Positions 1 through 8,061 of a stretch of DNA of 64,000 nucleotides are shown here, piece after piece. Within the stretch, counting starts at the first letter, position 1; each line of letters opens with the position of its first letter. This stretch comes from Mycolicibacterium psychrotolerans (GTDB taxonomy: Bacteria; Actinomycetota; Actinomycetes; Mycobacteriales; Mycobacteriaceae), in assembly GCF_010729305.1 (NCBI RefSeq), contig NZ_AP022574.1:5456001-5520000 (forward strand), read 5' to 3'. A program made the translations under genes and the position numbers. Under the pieces are notes generated by a model, which was not told the origin of the DNA, searched no databases, and was given only the letters and a program-made list of their open reading frames with translations.

Positions 1-184
1 CCGCCAGCACCGCACACGCCGCGACGGCGAGGGCCGTCAACACCGCACCGGCGGCCAGCGACATCGATTGCGCGCGCAGCGGATCGTCGAGCATTCGGGT
101 GTCGCCGCGGACCAGCGCGTGCTCCATCCTGCGCACCAGGAACCGGTGACCGCTGACCTGCAGTCGCGTGGTCGGTTGCCGCAT
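1..184 (-). CDS. eccB4: ESX type VII secretion protein EccB, N-terminal part (cut by window edge)
   Basis: EccB is a membrane component of the ESX (type VII) secretion core in the mycobacterial inner membrane. The 61 visible codons begin MRQPTTRLQVSGHRF and continue with EHALVRGDTRMLDDPLR, the conserved EccB N-terminus, then a hydrophobic stretch rich in Ala/Val/Leu that starts the single transmembrane helix. The ATG has a GAGGGGG ribosome site a few bases upstream. Assignment to the ESX-4 paralogue rests on context: in M. tuberculosis eccB4 (Rv3450c) sits beside the cutinase genes and truA, as here. The rest of the gene lies left of the window, so domain content beyond the first helix cannot be judged. 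Confidence 0.85.
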   Translation of the reverse strand, partial: MRQPTTRLQVSGHRFLVRRMEHALVRGDTRMLDDPLRAQSMSLAAGAVLTALAVAACAVLA

Positions 185-229
185 CACACCCCCTCGAGCG
201 AGCGTAACGACGCCGCGCCGGGGGTCGGA

Positions 230-790
230 TCACCTGTTGGAGCGGCGCTCGCGGTAGGCGGCGACGTGCTGCCGGTTGCCGCAGTTGCCGGTGTCGCAGA
301 ACTTGCCCGACCGGTTGCGGGACAGGTCGATCAGCACGGCGTCACAGTCCGGCGCCGCACACACCTTCAGTCGGCGCAATTCGCCGGAGCGGATCAGGTC
401 GGCCAGTGCCATCGCCATCTCGGCGCCCATGCGCTGCCACAGCGGATCGTGGATGGAGGCCAGGTGCAGATGCCACTCGGGCATCTCCGGGTGCCGGGTC
501 AGCCAGGGCGCGGCGCGGGTGTCGGCCAGCAGCGCGTTCACCTGCCCCACCGCCCTGACCTCGTCGCCTGCGGTCTCCCAGATCGCACCGAGCCGGGCGC
601 GCAGCCGGTGCACCGACTCGAGCTCGGCGGCGTCGTGATCCCGCCTGCCCGTCCATCCGAAGCTGTCCAGGTATTCGTCCAGCGCGGGAAGGTCACCGAG
701 CTGTTCACCGTCTACCCGGTCGGAGTTGATCAGCACTCCCGCCGCCCGGAGAGTGAGCTCGGTGTCATGACTGAAAAGCATTTGACTCAT
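230..790 (-). CDS. CGNR zinc-finger (ABATE-domain) protein, putative regulator
   Basis: About 186 residues. The N-terminal two thirds is an alpha-helical ABATE-like region; the C-terminus carries the zinc-finger signature CAAPDCDAVLID followed by CDTGNCGNR, the CGNR motif that names the family. Members are thought to be stress-related transcription regulators, but targets are unknown. The start is uncertain: in-frame starts exist at 814 (ATG), 790 (ATG, MSQ) and 781 (ATG, MLF); GAAAGGAG lies just upstream of 790 and 11 bases before 781, so 781 is also plausible. It is divergent from the EamA exporter, sharing an AT-rich intergenic stretch, so regulation of that exporter is possible but only an inference. 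Confidence 0.8.
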   Translation of the reverse strand: MSQMLFSHDTELTLRAAGVLINSDRVDGEQLGDLPALDEYLDSFGWTGRRDHDAAELESVHRLRARLGAIWETAGDEVRAVGQVNALLADTRAAPWLTRHPEMPEWHLHLASIHDPLWQRMGAEMAMALADLIRSGELRRLKVCAAPDCDAVLIDLSRNRSGKFCDTGNCGNRQHVAAYRERRSNR

Positions 791-816
791 GACTCCTTTC
801 GGCGGTAGCGTCATGA
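787..816. promoter_or_regulatory. 7-bp inverted repeat at CGNR/EamA divergent promoter
   Basis: TCATGAC (787-793) and GTCATGA (810-816) form a perfect inverted repeat with a 16-base spacer. It covers the proposed CGNR start codon and lies next to an AT-rich patch (ATTTTA at 826-831) that could serve as a -10 on the minus strand. This could be an operator for a divergent promoter; it could also be chance, since each arm is only 7 bases. Confidence 0.25.
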
Positions 817-875
817 CCAAAGTTGATTTTACTCATGTCTTTGCTGTTGAGGCATCCGAACCCGGAGGCGCACCC

Positions 876-1895
876 ATGACCGTGCTCACGCCCACGTCGC
901 GGTTTCGTAGCGGTCTCCTCTTCGCGATCGGCTCGGCGTTCGCGTTCGGCTGCTCCGGGCCGTTCGCCAAGGCGTTGATGACCGCAGGCTGGAGCCCGAC
1001 GGCCGCGGTCACCGCCCGGTTGGCCGGCGGGGCGTTGGCGATGGCCGTGTTCGCCACCGTCGCACACCCGGGCTGGGTGCGCGAGGCACGCCGCCACCTG
1101 CGCACCGTGATCGCGTACGGGCTGATCCCGATCGCGGGGGCCCAGCTGTTCTACTACAACGCCGTCGCCCATCTGTCGGTCGGCGTCGCGCTGCTGCTCG
1201 AGTACACCGCACCGATCCTGGTGGTCGGCTGGCTGTGGGCGACCACCCGGCGTCGGCCCACCGCGCTCACCCTCGGAGGTGTGGCGCTGGCGGTGGCCGG
1301 CATCACCGCGGTGCTCGGACTGGTCGGGCCGCACGGCTTCTCCGGTGTCGACATCAACCTGGTCGGCGTCGGGTGGGGCCTGGCGGCCGCCGTCTGCGCG
1401 GCCTGCTACTTCCTGATGTCGGAGAACGTCAGCGGATCGGGTACCGAATCCGGTGTGCATCCGATCACGCTGGCGGCGGCCGGCCTGATCGTCGGCGCGG
1501 GGGCCGTCGCGCTGCTCGGGATCACCGGGCTGATGCCGCTGACCTTCACCGCCAACGACACCGTGGTGGCCGGCTGGACCACGTCCTGGGTGCTGCCCGT
1601 CGTCGCGCTGGCCCTGCTTCCCACGGCGATCGCCTACACCCTCGGCATCGTGGGCATCGCCCGGCTCAAGCCGCGGTTCGCCTCGCTGGTCGGCCTTTCC
1701 GAGGTGATGTTCGCCGTGCTGGCCGCCTGGGTGCTGCTGGGCGAGGCCGTCACGGCCACCCAGGCTGTCGGTGGAGCGATCGTGCTGGCCGGCTTGGCGC
1801 TGGCCCGCCAGGGCGACCGCGGCGACCACCTCGACGAGGCCAACGCCGCGACGTGGCCGGATGCCCCGCTAGGTGAACTAACATCGTCGGGATGA
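876..1895 (+). CDS. EamA/RhaT family (DMT superfamily) transporter
   Basis: Inner-membrane permease of the drug/metabolite transporter superfamily, with two EamA repeats of about five helices each, roughly residues 10-150 and 165-305 of a 339-residue protein. Typical features are the repeated hydrophobic segments, the first-repeat stretch GCSGPFAKAL and the second-repeat end WVLLGEAVTATQAVGGAIV. Such proteins usually export amino acids, purines or other small metabolites; the substrate is not predictable here. The ATG at 876 was chosen over an upstream in-frame start at 789 because GGAGG lies 8 bases before it and the upstream extension is not hydrophobic. Its stop overlaps the next start (ATGA), implying co-translation with the first cutinase. 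Confidence 0.85.
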   Translation: MTVLTPTSRFRSGLLFAIGSAFAFGCSGPFAKALMTAGWSPTAAVTARLAGGALAMAVFATVAHPGWVREARRHLRTVIAYGLIPIAGAQLFYYNAVAHLSVGVALLLEYTAPILVVGWLWATTRRRPTALTLGGVALAVAGITAVLGLVGPHGFSGVDINLVGVGWGLAAAVCAACYFLMSENVSGSGTESGVHPITLAAAGLIVGAGAVALLGITGLMPLTFTANDTVVAGWTTSWVLPVVALALLPTAIAYTLGIVGIARLKPRFASLVGLSEVMFAVLAAWVLLGEAVTATQAVGGAIVLAGLALARQGDRGDHLDEANAATWPDAPLGELTSSG

Positions 1896-2551
1896 AGATC
1901 GATCTTGATATCCGCCGCGGGCCGGCGCTCGTCGCGACGCTGTTGGCCAGTACGGCATTCGTGTTCGCGCCCGCCGTCGCGGCACCCGTCGCCCACGCGC
2001 AGGGCTGCCCCGACATCGAGGTCGTCTTCGCCCGCGGCACCGACGAACCGGCCGGTCTCGGCCGCGTCGGCTCGGCCTTCGTCGACTCGCTGAGCGGACG
2101 CGTCGGCGGCCGCTCGGTCGGCTCCTACGCGGTCGACTACCCGGCGACCTACGACTTCCTGAAGGTCGCCGCGGGCGCCAACGACGCCAGCAACCGCATC
2201 CAGTACATGATCGCGAACTGCCCGAACACCCGACTGGTGCTCGGCGGGTACTCGCAGGGCGCCGCGGTGATCGACGTCATCGCCGCGGTGCCGGTACCCG
2301 GCGCAGGGTTCACCGCCCCTCTGCCGCCCAACGCCCCCGACCACGTCGCCGCGATCGCCGTGTTCGGCAACCCGTCGGCCAAGATCGGCCTGCCGCTGAC
2401 CTCGAGTCCGGTCTGGGGCCCGCGGTCGATCGACCTGTGCACCCCCGGCGACCCGGTGTGCTCCGGCGGCGACGACATCCCCGCCCACAGCAATTACGCC
2501 CAGTCCGGCCTCGCCGACCAGGCGGCCGGATTCGTCGCGGGACTTCTGTAG
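1892..2551 (+). CDS. Secreted cutinase/esterase (Culp family), copy 1
   Basis: A 219-residue secreted alpha/beta hydrolase. A signal peptide with a hydrophobic core ends at AHAQG (about residue 37). The cutinase fold is marked by CPDIEVVFARGT near the mature N-terminus, the nucleophile box GGYSQG, the acid loop DLCTPGDPVC and the His in IPAHSNY; cysteines are placed for the two usual disulfides. Mycobacterial Culps are carboxylesterases or lipases acting on cell-wall or host lipids outside the membrane; true cutin cleavage is not proven for most. It is the first of three tandem cutinase genes and overlaps the EamA stop by 4 bases. Synteny matches the cut genes next to truA in M. tuberculosis (Rv3451/Rv3452). 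Confidence 0.93.
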   Translation: MKIDLDIRRGPALVATLLASTAFVFAPAVAAPVAHAQGCPDIEVVFARGTDEPAGLGRVGSAFVDSLSGRVGGRSVGSYAVDYPATYDFLKVAAGANDASNRIQYMIANCPNTRLVLGGYSQGAAVIDVIAAVPVPGAGFTAPLPPNAPDHVAAIAVFGNPSAKIGLPLTSSPVWGPRSIDLCTPGDPVCSGGDDIPAHSNYAQSGLADQAAGFVAGLL

Positions 2552-2575
2552 ACCGGCTATGCGTTACGGTGTCTT

Positions 2576-3241
2576 GTGCGAATCGACCGACTGAGCCGCC
2601 TGCTGCGTGCCGCCGTTGCCGTCGCGGTGATCCCCGCGGCCGCCTCCGTTGTCCTGCCCGCGGCAGCGTCGGCCCAGCCGTGCCCGGATGTCGAGGTGGT
2701 GTTCGCCCGGGGAACCAGTGAGCCCCCGGGTGTCGGCAGGGTGGGCCAGGCTCTCACCGATGCGCTGTCCAACCAGCTCGGCGGCCGCACCGTAACGACC
2801 TACGGCGTCAACTATCCCGCCAGCTACGACTTCCTCAACACCTCGGTCGGCGCGATCGACGCCGCAGGCCGGATCGCGGCGATGGCCGCGCAATGCCCCG
2901 ACACCCGGATCGTGCTCGGCGGGTACTCCCAGGGCGCCGCGGTCGTCGACATGCTGGCCGGAGTCCCCCCGCTGGGCAACAAGATCGGCGACATCGGATC
3001 GGCACCCCCGCTGGCGCCGGTTCTGAACGGGAACGTCGCCGCGGTCACGGTTTTCGGCAATCCGGCAACCAAGTTCGGGAATCCGGTCTCGGCGGCGGGG
3101 TCGTTCGCCGGCAAAGCGATCGACCTGTGCGCCGACGGCGATCCGATCTGCTCGGACGGTCGAAACCCCTTCGCGCACACCCGCTACGAATCGTCGCCGT
3201 TCGTCCCGCAGGCCGCCGGGTTCGCTGCGGGCCGGGTCTGA
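2576..3241 (+). CDS. Secreted cutinase/esterase (Culp family), copy 2
   Basis: 221 residues starting at GTG (2576), 24 bases after copy 1. Signal peptide with core PAAASVVLPAAASA, cleavage likely before QPCPDVE. The mature enzyme shows FARGTSEPPG, nucleophile GGYSQG, acid loop DLCADGDPIC and a His in NPFAHTRY, so the Ser-Asp-His triad and the disulfide cysteines are all present. It is more similar to copy 1 than to copy 3 by eye, suggesting a recent duplication. Likely an extracellular esterase active on lipid or polyester substrates. The spacing suggests one transcript with copies 1 and 3. Confidence 0.93.
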   Translation: MRIDRLSRLLRAAVAVAVIPAAASVVLPAAASAQPCPDVEVVFARGTSEPPGVGRVGQALTDALSNQLGGRTVTTYGVNYPASYDFLNTSVGAIDAAGRIAAMAAQCPDTRIVLGGYSQGAAVVDMLAGVPPLGNKIGDIGSAPPLAPVLNGNVAAVTVFGNPATKFGNPVSAAGSFAGKAIDLCADGDPICSDGRNPFAHTRYESSPFVPQAAGFAAGRV

Positions 3242-3281
3242 CCGACTGCGAGAACCACGACGCCGGTCACCGCTGATCGCT

Positions 3282-3983
3282 ATGATCGGCCGGGTGAATG
3301 TCTCGCTGAAGGGTCGACGCCGCACTCTGGGGTCCGTAGCCGCGGCCGCGGCGGTGGCCGCGGCCGCGGCGGTGGCCGCGGGACTGATCGGGCCGACCGC
3401 ACCCGTCGCGTCGGCGGAGTCGTGTCCCCAAGCCGAGCTGATCTTCGCCCGGGGCCGTCTCGAATCGCCCGGCGCCGGCCAGATCGGGAACGCCCTGGCG
3501 TCGGCGCTGCGCGACAAGACCGGGAAGAACGTCCGGCTGTACGCGGTGAAGTACCCCGCCGACACCGAGGTCGACGTCGGCGCCAACGACATGAGCCAGC
3601 GCGTCTCCTACATGGCGGGCGCCTGCCCCGACACCCGGCTGGTGCTGGGCGGATACTCGCTGGGCGCGGCGGTGACCGACGTCGTGGTGGCCGTTCCGAT
3701 CGCCGCCTTCGGGTTCAAGAACCCGATGGCCGACGGCGCAGACCGACAGGTCGCCGCGGTCACGCTGTTCGGCAACGGCAGCCAGTGGGTCGGCCCACTC
3801 GCGAACTTCACCAACCCGGCGCTGCGCGACAAGATCATCGAGCTGTGCCACGGGGACGATCCGATCTGCAATCCGACCGACCCCAACAACTGGCAGGACT
3901 ACTGGCCCGACCACCTCGCCCCCGCCTACATCAAGGCCGGCATGGTGAACCAGGCGGCCGACTTCGTGGCCGGGCGGATCTAA
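3282..3983 (+). CDS. Secreted cutinase/esterase (Culp family), copy 3, divergent
   Basis: 233 residues. The signal peptide core is an unusually regular Ala/Val run encoded by an 18-bp tandem duplication. The mature domain starts ESCPQAELIFARG and keeps GGYSLG as nucleophile box (Gln after Ser changed to Leu), acid loop ELCHGDDPIC and a His in WPDHLAPAY, so the triad is complete. The Gln next to the nucleophile, whose backbone helps form the oxyanion hole in fungal cutinases, is replaced, and the acid loop has an extra Asp; substrate range may differ from copies 1 and 2. The TAA stop overlaps the truA stop on the other strand by 4 bases. A GTG at 3293 is a possible alternative start. Confidence 0.9.
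   Translation: MIGRVNVSLKGRRRTLGSVAAAAAVAAAAAVAAGLIGPTAPVASAESCPQAELIFARGRLESPGAGQIGNALASALRDKTGKNVRLYAVKYPADTEVDVGANDMSQRVSYMAGACPDTRLVLGGYSLGAAVTDVVVAVPIAAFGFKNPMADGADRQVAAVTLFGNGSQWVGPLANFTNPALRDKIIELCHGDDPICNPTDPNNWQDYWPDHLAPAYIKAGMVNQAADFVAGRI
3341..3376 (+). repeat. 18-bp tandem duplication in cutinase signal peptide
   Basis: Two exact copies of an 18-base unit (3341-3358 and 3359-3376), starting CGCGGCCGC and ending GGTGGC, lie in the signal-peptide core of cutinase copy 3. Being a multiple of three it keeps frame and adds six hydrophobic residues. Such a unit is prone to slippage, so length may vary between strains. Confidence 0.85.
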
Positions 3984-4861
3984 CGGATCTCGTCGGCGCT
4001 GCGCAGATCCCTGGTGATCACGGTGCGCGCGGCGAGCTCGTCGTCGGGTGGGTAGTCGACGCCGACGAGCGTCAGACCCCTCGCCGGCGCCGCCGCGAAA
4101 TCGCTGGAGCGCCGCGTCTCGGTGAGCAGCGCCGCGCACCACGCGGCGTCGCGGCGATGCTCGCCCACCGCGAGCAGCGCGCCCACCAGTGACCGCACCA
4201 TGTTCCAGCAGAATGCGTCGGCGCTGACGTGGATCGAGATACGTTCGGCTGCGCGCACGCAGTCGAGGCGCTGGAGATCGCGAATGGTGGTCGCGCCGTC
4301 GCGGTGCCGGCAGAACGCCGCGAAGTCGCGGAGCCCCAGCAGTCCGCGGGCCGCCGCGGACATGGCGTCCACGTCGACCGGCCGCGGCCAGGCCGTCACG
4401 AACCGTGCGTCCTGAGGTGTCACACCGAACGGTGCTGTCGACAACCGGTAGACGTAGTGCCGCCGCAGCGCCGAGAAACGGGCATCGAAACCCGCTGCGG
4501 CGCGCGAGATCTGCGTGATCCGGACGTCCTCGGGCAGCATCCGGCCCAGTCGCCGCACCAGGGGCCCGAACTCCGCATCCGCGGCCCGGCGGGTGCGCGG
4601 ATAGGCATGCGGCAGCGCTGCAGCGGGAACATCGACGTGCGCCACCTGTCCGGTGGCATGCACCCCGGAGTCGGTGCGGCCGGCCGCACGGGTCAGCACC
4701 GTCGTGCGGAACACCGTGCCCAGCGCGTCGTCGAGCACCCCGGCCACCGTCCGCTGACCGGCCTGGGTGGCCCAGCCGGCGAAATCGGTTCCGTCGTAGG
4801 CGATGTCGAGCCTCAAACGAACAAGCCCGCCATCGGAATCGATGGCGGGCGTGTTCACCAC
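3980..4861 (-). CDS. truA: tRNA pseudouridine(38-40) synthase TruA
   Basis: Converts U38, U39 and U40 of the tRNA anticodon stem to pseudouridine in the cytoplasm. 293 residues; the family signatures are LDIAYDGTDFAGWA near residue 18, the catalytic aspartate in AAGRTDSGVHATGQ, RHYVYRLS, and the C-terminal FCWNMVRSLVGALL. Starts at GTG 4861, five bases after the rplQ stop; a second GTG follows at 4858. The first codons lie over a strong terminator-like hairpin, so translation may be coupled to rplQ readthrough. Gene order rplQ-truA is the standard one in actinobacteria (Rv3456c-Rv3455c). Confidence 0.96.
   Translation of the reverse strand: MVNTPAIDSDGGLVRLRLDIAYDGTDFAGWATQAGQRTVAGVLDDALGTVFRTTVLTRAAGRTDSGVHATGQVAHVDVPAAALPHAYPRTRRAADAEFGPLVRRLGRMLPEDVRITQISRAAAGFDARFSALRRHYVYRLSTAPFGVTPQDARFVTAWPRPVDVDAMSAAARGLLGLRDFAAFCRHRDGATTIRDLQRLDCVRAAERISIHVSADAFCWNMVRSLVGALLAVGEHRRDAAWCAALLTETRRSSDFAAAPARGLTLVGVDYPPDDELAARTVITRDLRSADEIR
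4814..4850 (-). terminator. Intrinsic-terminator-like hairpin after rplQ, inside truA 5' end
   Basis: A perfect 11-bp stem, GCCCGCCATCG paired with CGATGGCGGGC around a GAAT/ATTC tetraloop (4825-4850), is followed on the minus strand by TTGTTCGTTT, a U-rich though interrupted tract. It sits 16 bases downstream of the rplQ stop and within the first 4-12 codons of truA. It would end or attenuate the ribosomal transcript and set truA expression lower than rplQ. Efficiency cannot be judged because the T tract is not continuous. Confidence 0.6.
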
Positions 4862-4865
4862 GTCA

Positions 4866-5456
4866 CTACTTCGAGTCGTCAGCCTCGGCCTCGGCGACCT
4901 CGTCGGCAGCCTCAGCCTCCTGGGCCTCCTCGATCGCCGTGTCTTCTTCGACGACCTCGGCCGGAGAGACCTCGTCGACCTCGTCGACCTCAGGGCCTTC
5001 GGTCTCCTCCGGCTCGACCGCAGCCTGCGGCGCGGCAGCGGCGGCGACCTTCTGGGCCCCCGCCGAGCGGCGCGCCCGGTTGGCCTCCGACGTCACGGTC
5101 TTCTCCCGCACCAGCTCGATGACCGCCATGGGAGCGTTGTCGCCCTTGCGGTTCTCGACCTTGATGATGCGGGTGTAGCCGCCGGCACGATCAGCGAAGA
5201 ACGGGCCGATCTCGGCAAACAGCGTGTGCACGACGTCCTTGTCGCGGATCTTCTTCATCACCTCACGCCGGTTGTGCAGCGTGCCCTTCTTCGCATGGGT
5301 GATGAGCTTCTCCGCGTACGGCCGCAATGCCCGCGCCTTGGGCTCGGTGGTCTTGATACGGCCGTGCTCGAACAGCGAGGTGGCCAGGTTGGCCAGCAGC
5401 GCCTTCTGGTGCGAGGACGACCCGCCGAGGCGAGGACCCTTGGTGGGCTTGGGCAT
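4866..5456 (-). CDS. rplQ: 50S ribosomal protein L17
   Basis: Large-subunit ribosomal protein, 196 residues. The first 120 residues are the L17 core (MPKPTKGPRLGGSSSHQKALLAN is split across its highly conserved start; RIKTTEPKARALRPYAEKLI follows). Residues from about 125 to the end form an Ala/Glu/Asp-rich, likely disordered tail. Such long acidic tails are usual for mycobacterial L17 (about 180 residues in M. tuberculosis), so it is not an error. It is the last gene of the rpsM-rpsK-rpsD-rpoA-rplQ alpha operon and is followed by a terminator-like hairpin. Confidence 0.97.
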   Translation of the reverse strand: MPKPTKGPRLGGSSSHQKALLANLATSLFEHGRIKTTEPKARALRPYAEKLITHAKKGTLHNRREVMKKIRDKDVVHTLFAEIGPFFADRAGGYTRIIKVENRKGDNAPMAVIELVREKTVTSEANRARRSAGAQKVAAAAAPQAAVEPEETEGPEVDEVDEVSPAEVVEEDTAIEEAQEAEAADEVAEAEADDSK

Positions 5457-5516
5457 TGCGACTATCTCCTATGTGGGGCCGGCCCCCGTATCAGGTAGGG
5501 CCGGGACGGATGTTCT

Positions 5517-6569
5517 TTAGAGCTGTTCGGTTTCGGCGAAGTCCTGGCTGTCGTCCACGTCGTAGCCGGCATCGCTGTTCCAGGTGCCGGTTGCGACGTC
5601 GTAGCCGGCGACCTCGGACGGATCGAAGCTCGCCGGGCTGTCCTTGAGCGACAGGCCGAGCTGGTGCAGCTTGATCTTCACCTCGTCGATGGACTTCTGG
5701 CCGAAGTTGCGGATGTCCAGCAGGTCGGACTCCGTGCGGGCCACGAGCTCGCCCACGGTGTGCACGCCCTCGCGCTTGAGGCAGTTGTACGAGCGCACCG
5801 TCAGGTCCAGGTCGTCGATCGGCAGCGCGAAGCTGGCGATGTGATCGGCCTCGGCCGGCGACGGCCCGATCTCGATGCCCTCGGCCTCGACGTTGAGTTC
5901 CCTTGCCAGACCGAACAACTCGACCAGCGTCTTGCCCGCCGAGGCGAGCGCGTCACGCGCGCTGATGGAGCTCTTGGTCTCGACATCGAGGATCAGCTTG
6001 TCGAAGTCGGTGCGCTGCTCGACACGGGTGGCCTCGACCTTGTAGGTCACCTTGAGCACCGGCGAGTAGATGGAATCGACCGGGATACGGCCGATCTCCG
6101 CGCCGGACGCCTTGTTCTGCACGGCGGGCACGTAGCCGCGACCACGCTCGACGACGAGCTCGACCTCGAGCTTGCCCTTCTCGTTCAGCGTCGCGATGTG
6201 CATGTCCGGGTTGTGCACGGTGACCCCGGCCGGCGGGACGATGTCGCCCGCGGTGACCTCACCGGGACCCTGCTTGCGCAGGTACATGGTGACGGGCTCG
6301 TCCTCCTCGGAGGACACGACGAGACCCTTGAGGTTCAGGATGATGTCGGTGACGTCTTCCTTGACCCCGGGCACCGTGGTGAACTCGTGCAGCACACCGT
6401 CGATGCGGATGCTGGTGACGGCCGCGCCCGGGATGGACGACAGCAGCGTGCGGCGCAGCGAGTTTCCGAGGGTGTAGCCGAATCCGGGCTCCAGCGGTTC
6501 GATGACGAACTGGGAGCGGTCCTCGGCGATGACCTCTTCGCTCAGGGTGGGGCGCTGAGAAATCAGCAT
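5517..6569 (-). CDS. rpoA: RNA polymerase subunit alpha
   Basis: 350 residues, close to the mycobacterial norm of 347. The N-terminal dimerisation and assembly domain (about 1-230) contains EPLEPGFGYTLGNSLRRTLL; the C-terminal domain (about 250-315) contains the UP-element and activator-binding region with NCLKREGVHTVGELV and RNFGQKSIDEVKIKL. It scaffolds the core RNA polymerase. It lies between rpsD and rplQ in the conserved alpha operon. Nothing unusual is seen. Confidence 0.98.
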   Translation of the reverse strand: MLISQRPTLSEEVIAEDRSQFVIEPLEPGFGYTLGNSLRRTLLSSIPGAAVTSIRIDGVLHEFTTVPGVKEDVTDIILNLKGLVVSSEEDEPVTMYLRKQGPGEVTAGDIVPPAGVTVHNPDMHIATLNEKGKLEVELVVERGRGYVPAVQNKASGAEIGRIPVDSIYSPVLKVTYKVEATRVEQRTDFDKLILDVETKSSISARDALASAGKTLVELFGLARELNVEAEGIEIGPSPAEADHIASFALPIDDLDLTVRSYNCLKREGVHTVGELVARTESDLLDIRNFGQKSIDEVKIKLHQLGLSLKDSPASFDPSEVAGYDVATGTWNSDAGYDVDDSQDFAETEQL

Positions 6570-6643
6570 GGTGTTCTTCTCCTTCTCGGCAACCGCTATT
6601 TGATGCCGTTAGGTGATTCGCGGCCGGGTTCGGCCGTGAACGT

Positions 6644-7249
6644 TTACTTCGAGTAGAGCTCGACGATGAGCTGCTCGGTGAGCGGCACGTCGATCTGCGC
6701 GCGCTCGGGCAGCTGATGCACGAGGATGCGCTGACGTTCGCCGACGACCTGCAGCCAGCCGGGGATCGGACGATCGCCCGCGTTGGCCCGAGACAGCTCG
6801 AACGGCAGCGTGTTGATCGACTTGTCCTTGATGTCGATGATGTCGTACTGCGCGACGCGGTAGCTGGGGATGTCGACCTTCACGCCGTTGACGGTGAAGT
6901 GGCCGTGGCTGACCAGCTGGCGCGCCATCCGGCGGGTGCGGGCCAGACCGGCGCGGTACACGACGTTGTCGAGCCGGCTCTCCAGGATGCGCAGCAGGTT
7001 GTCACCGGTCTTGCCGGGGAGGCGGTTGGCCTCCTCGTAGTAGCGGCGGAATTGCTTCTCCATGACGCCGTAGGTGAAGCGGGCCTTCTGCTTCTCCTGC
7101 AGCTGCTGGCGGTACTCGCTCTCCTTGATCCGCGCGCGGCCGTGCTGGCCGGGCGGGTAGGGGCGCTTCTCGAACGACTGATCTCCGCCGACGAGGTCGA
7201 CGCCGAGGCGGCGCGACTTGCGGGTGACGGGTCCGGTGTAACGAGCCAT
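6644..7249 (-). CDS. rpsD: 30S ribosomal protein S4
   Basis: 201 residues. Primary 16S rRNA-binding protein of the small subunit and, in other bacteria, an operon autoregulator. Recognised by MARYTGPVTRKSRRLG, the QYGVMEKQF-like core here written as TYGVMEKQFRRYYEEA, and the S4 RNA-binding domain RLDNVVYRAGLARTRRMARQ. It lacks the zinc-finger cysteines of C+ S4 forms (no CxxC near the N-terminus), so it is the zinc-free type. Lies 74 bases upstream of rpoA and 17 downstream of rpsK. Confidence 0.98.
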   Translation of the reverse strand: MARYTGPVTRKSRRLGVDLVGGDQSFEKRPYPPGQHGRARIKESEYRQQLQEKQKARFTYGVMEKQFRRYYEEANRLPGKTGDNLLRILESRLDNVVYRAGLARTRRMARQLVSHGHFTVNGVKVDIPSYRVAQYDIIDIKDKSINTLPFELSRANAGDRPIPGWLQVVGERQRILVHQLPERAQIDVPLTEQLIVELYSK

Positions 7250-7266
7250 GAGTGTTTCTTCCTCCC

Positions 7267-7680
7267 CTAGACCCGGCGCCGCTTGGGCGGACGGCAGCCA
7301 TTGTGCGGCTGCGGGGTGACGTCGGAAATGGCGCCCACCTCGAGGCCGGCGGCCTGCAGCGAGCGGATGGCGGTCTCACGACCCGAGCCCGGGCCCTTGA
7401 CGAACACGTCGACCTTCTTCACGCCGTGTTCCTGCGCCTTGCGGGCAGCGTTCTCGGCGGCGAGCTGGGCGGCGAACGGCGTCGACTTACGCGAGCCCTT
7501 GAAGCCCACGTGACCCGACGAGGCCCACGCGATGACGTTGCCCTGAGGGTCGGTGATCGACACGATCGTGTTGTTGAACGTGCTCTTGATGTGCGCGGCG
7601 CCGTGCGGGACGTTCTTCTTCTCCCGGCGGCGGGTCTTGGCGGCACCCTTCTTGGGCGCGCCCTTCTTGGCTTGTGCCAT
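7267..7680 (-). CDS. rpsK: 30S ribosomal protein S11
   Basis: 137 residues. Binds 16S rRNA in the platform of the small subunit near the E site. A basic N-terminus (Lys/Ala-rich) leads into the S11 core with GAAHIKSTFNNTIVSITD and DVTPQPHNGCRPPKRRRV at the end, the universally conserved C-terminal motif. Only 6 bases separate its ATG from the rpsM stop. Confidence 0.98.
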   Translation of the reverse strand: MAQAKKGAPKKGAAKTRRREKKNVPHGAAHIKSTFNNTIVSITDPQGNVIAWASSGHVGFKGSRKSTPFAAQLAAENAARKAQEHGVKKVDVFVKGPGSGRETAIRSLQAAGLEVGAISDVTPQPHNGCRPPKRRRV

Positions 7681-7686
7681 CTCGGG

Positions 7687-8061
7687 TTACCTGGCCTTCT
7701 TCTTGCCGGCGATGGTGCGCTTGGGGCCCTTGCGGGTGCGCGCATTGGTCTTGGTCCGCTGGCCGCGCACGGGCAGGCCGCGACGGTGGCGCAGGCCCTG
7801 GTAGCAGCCGATCTCGATCTTGCGGCGGATGTCGGCCTGCACCTCGCGGCGCAGATCACCCTCCACCTTGAGGTTGCCCTCGATGTAGTCGCGCAGCTGG
7901 GTGACCTGATCGTCGGTCAGGTCCTTGGTGCGCTGGTCCCGGCTGATGCCGGTGGCTTCCAGGATCTCCTGGGAGCGGGTACGGCCGATGCCGTAGATGT
8001 AGGTCAGCGCGATCTCCATGCGCTTGTCGCGCGGGAGATCGACGCCCATGAGACGTGCCAC
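7687..8061 (-). CDS. rpsM: 30S ribosomal protein S13
   Basis: 124 residues. Small-subunit head protein contacting tRNA and the large subunit. Begins MARLMGVDLPRDKRMEIALT, contains the helix-two-turns-helix region GIGRTRSQEIL, and ends in a basic tail that reaches the decoding centre (RGLPVRGQRTKTNART). It lies 159 bases downstream of rpmJ. That gap contains several short GC-rich inverted repeats (around 8100-8140) but no ORF; it could hold a leader or promoter for the S13-L17 part. Confidence 0.98.
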   Translation of the reverse strand: MARLMGVDLPRDKRMEIALTYIYGIGRTRSQEILEATGISRDQRTKDLTDDQVTQLRDYIEGNLKVEGDLRREVQADIRRKIEIGCYQGLRHRRGLPVRGQRTKTNARTRKGPKRTIAGKKKAR

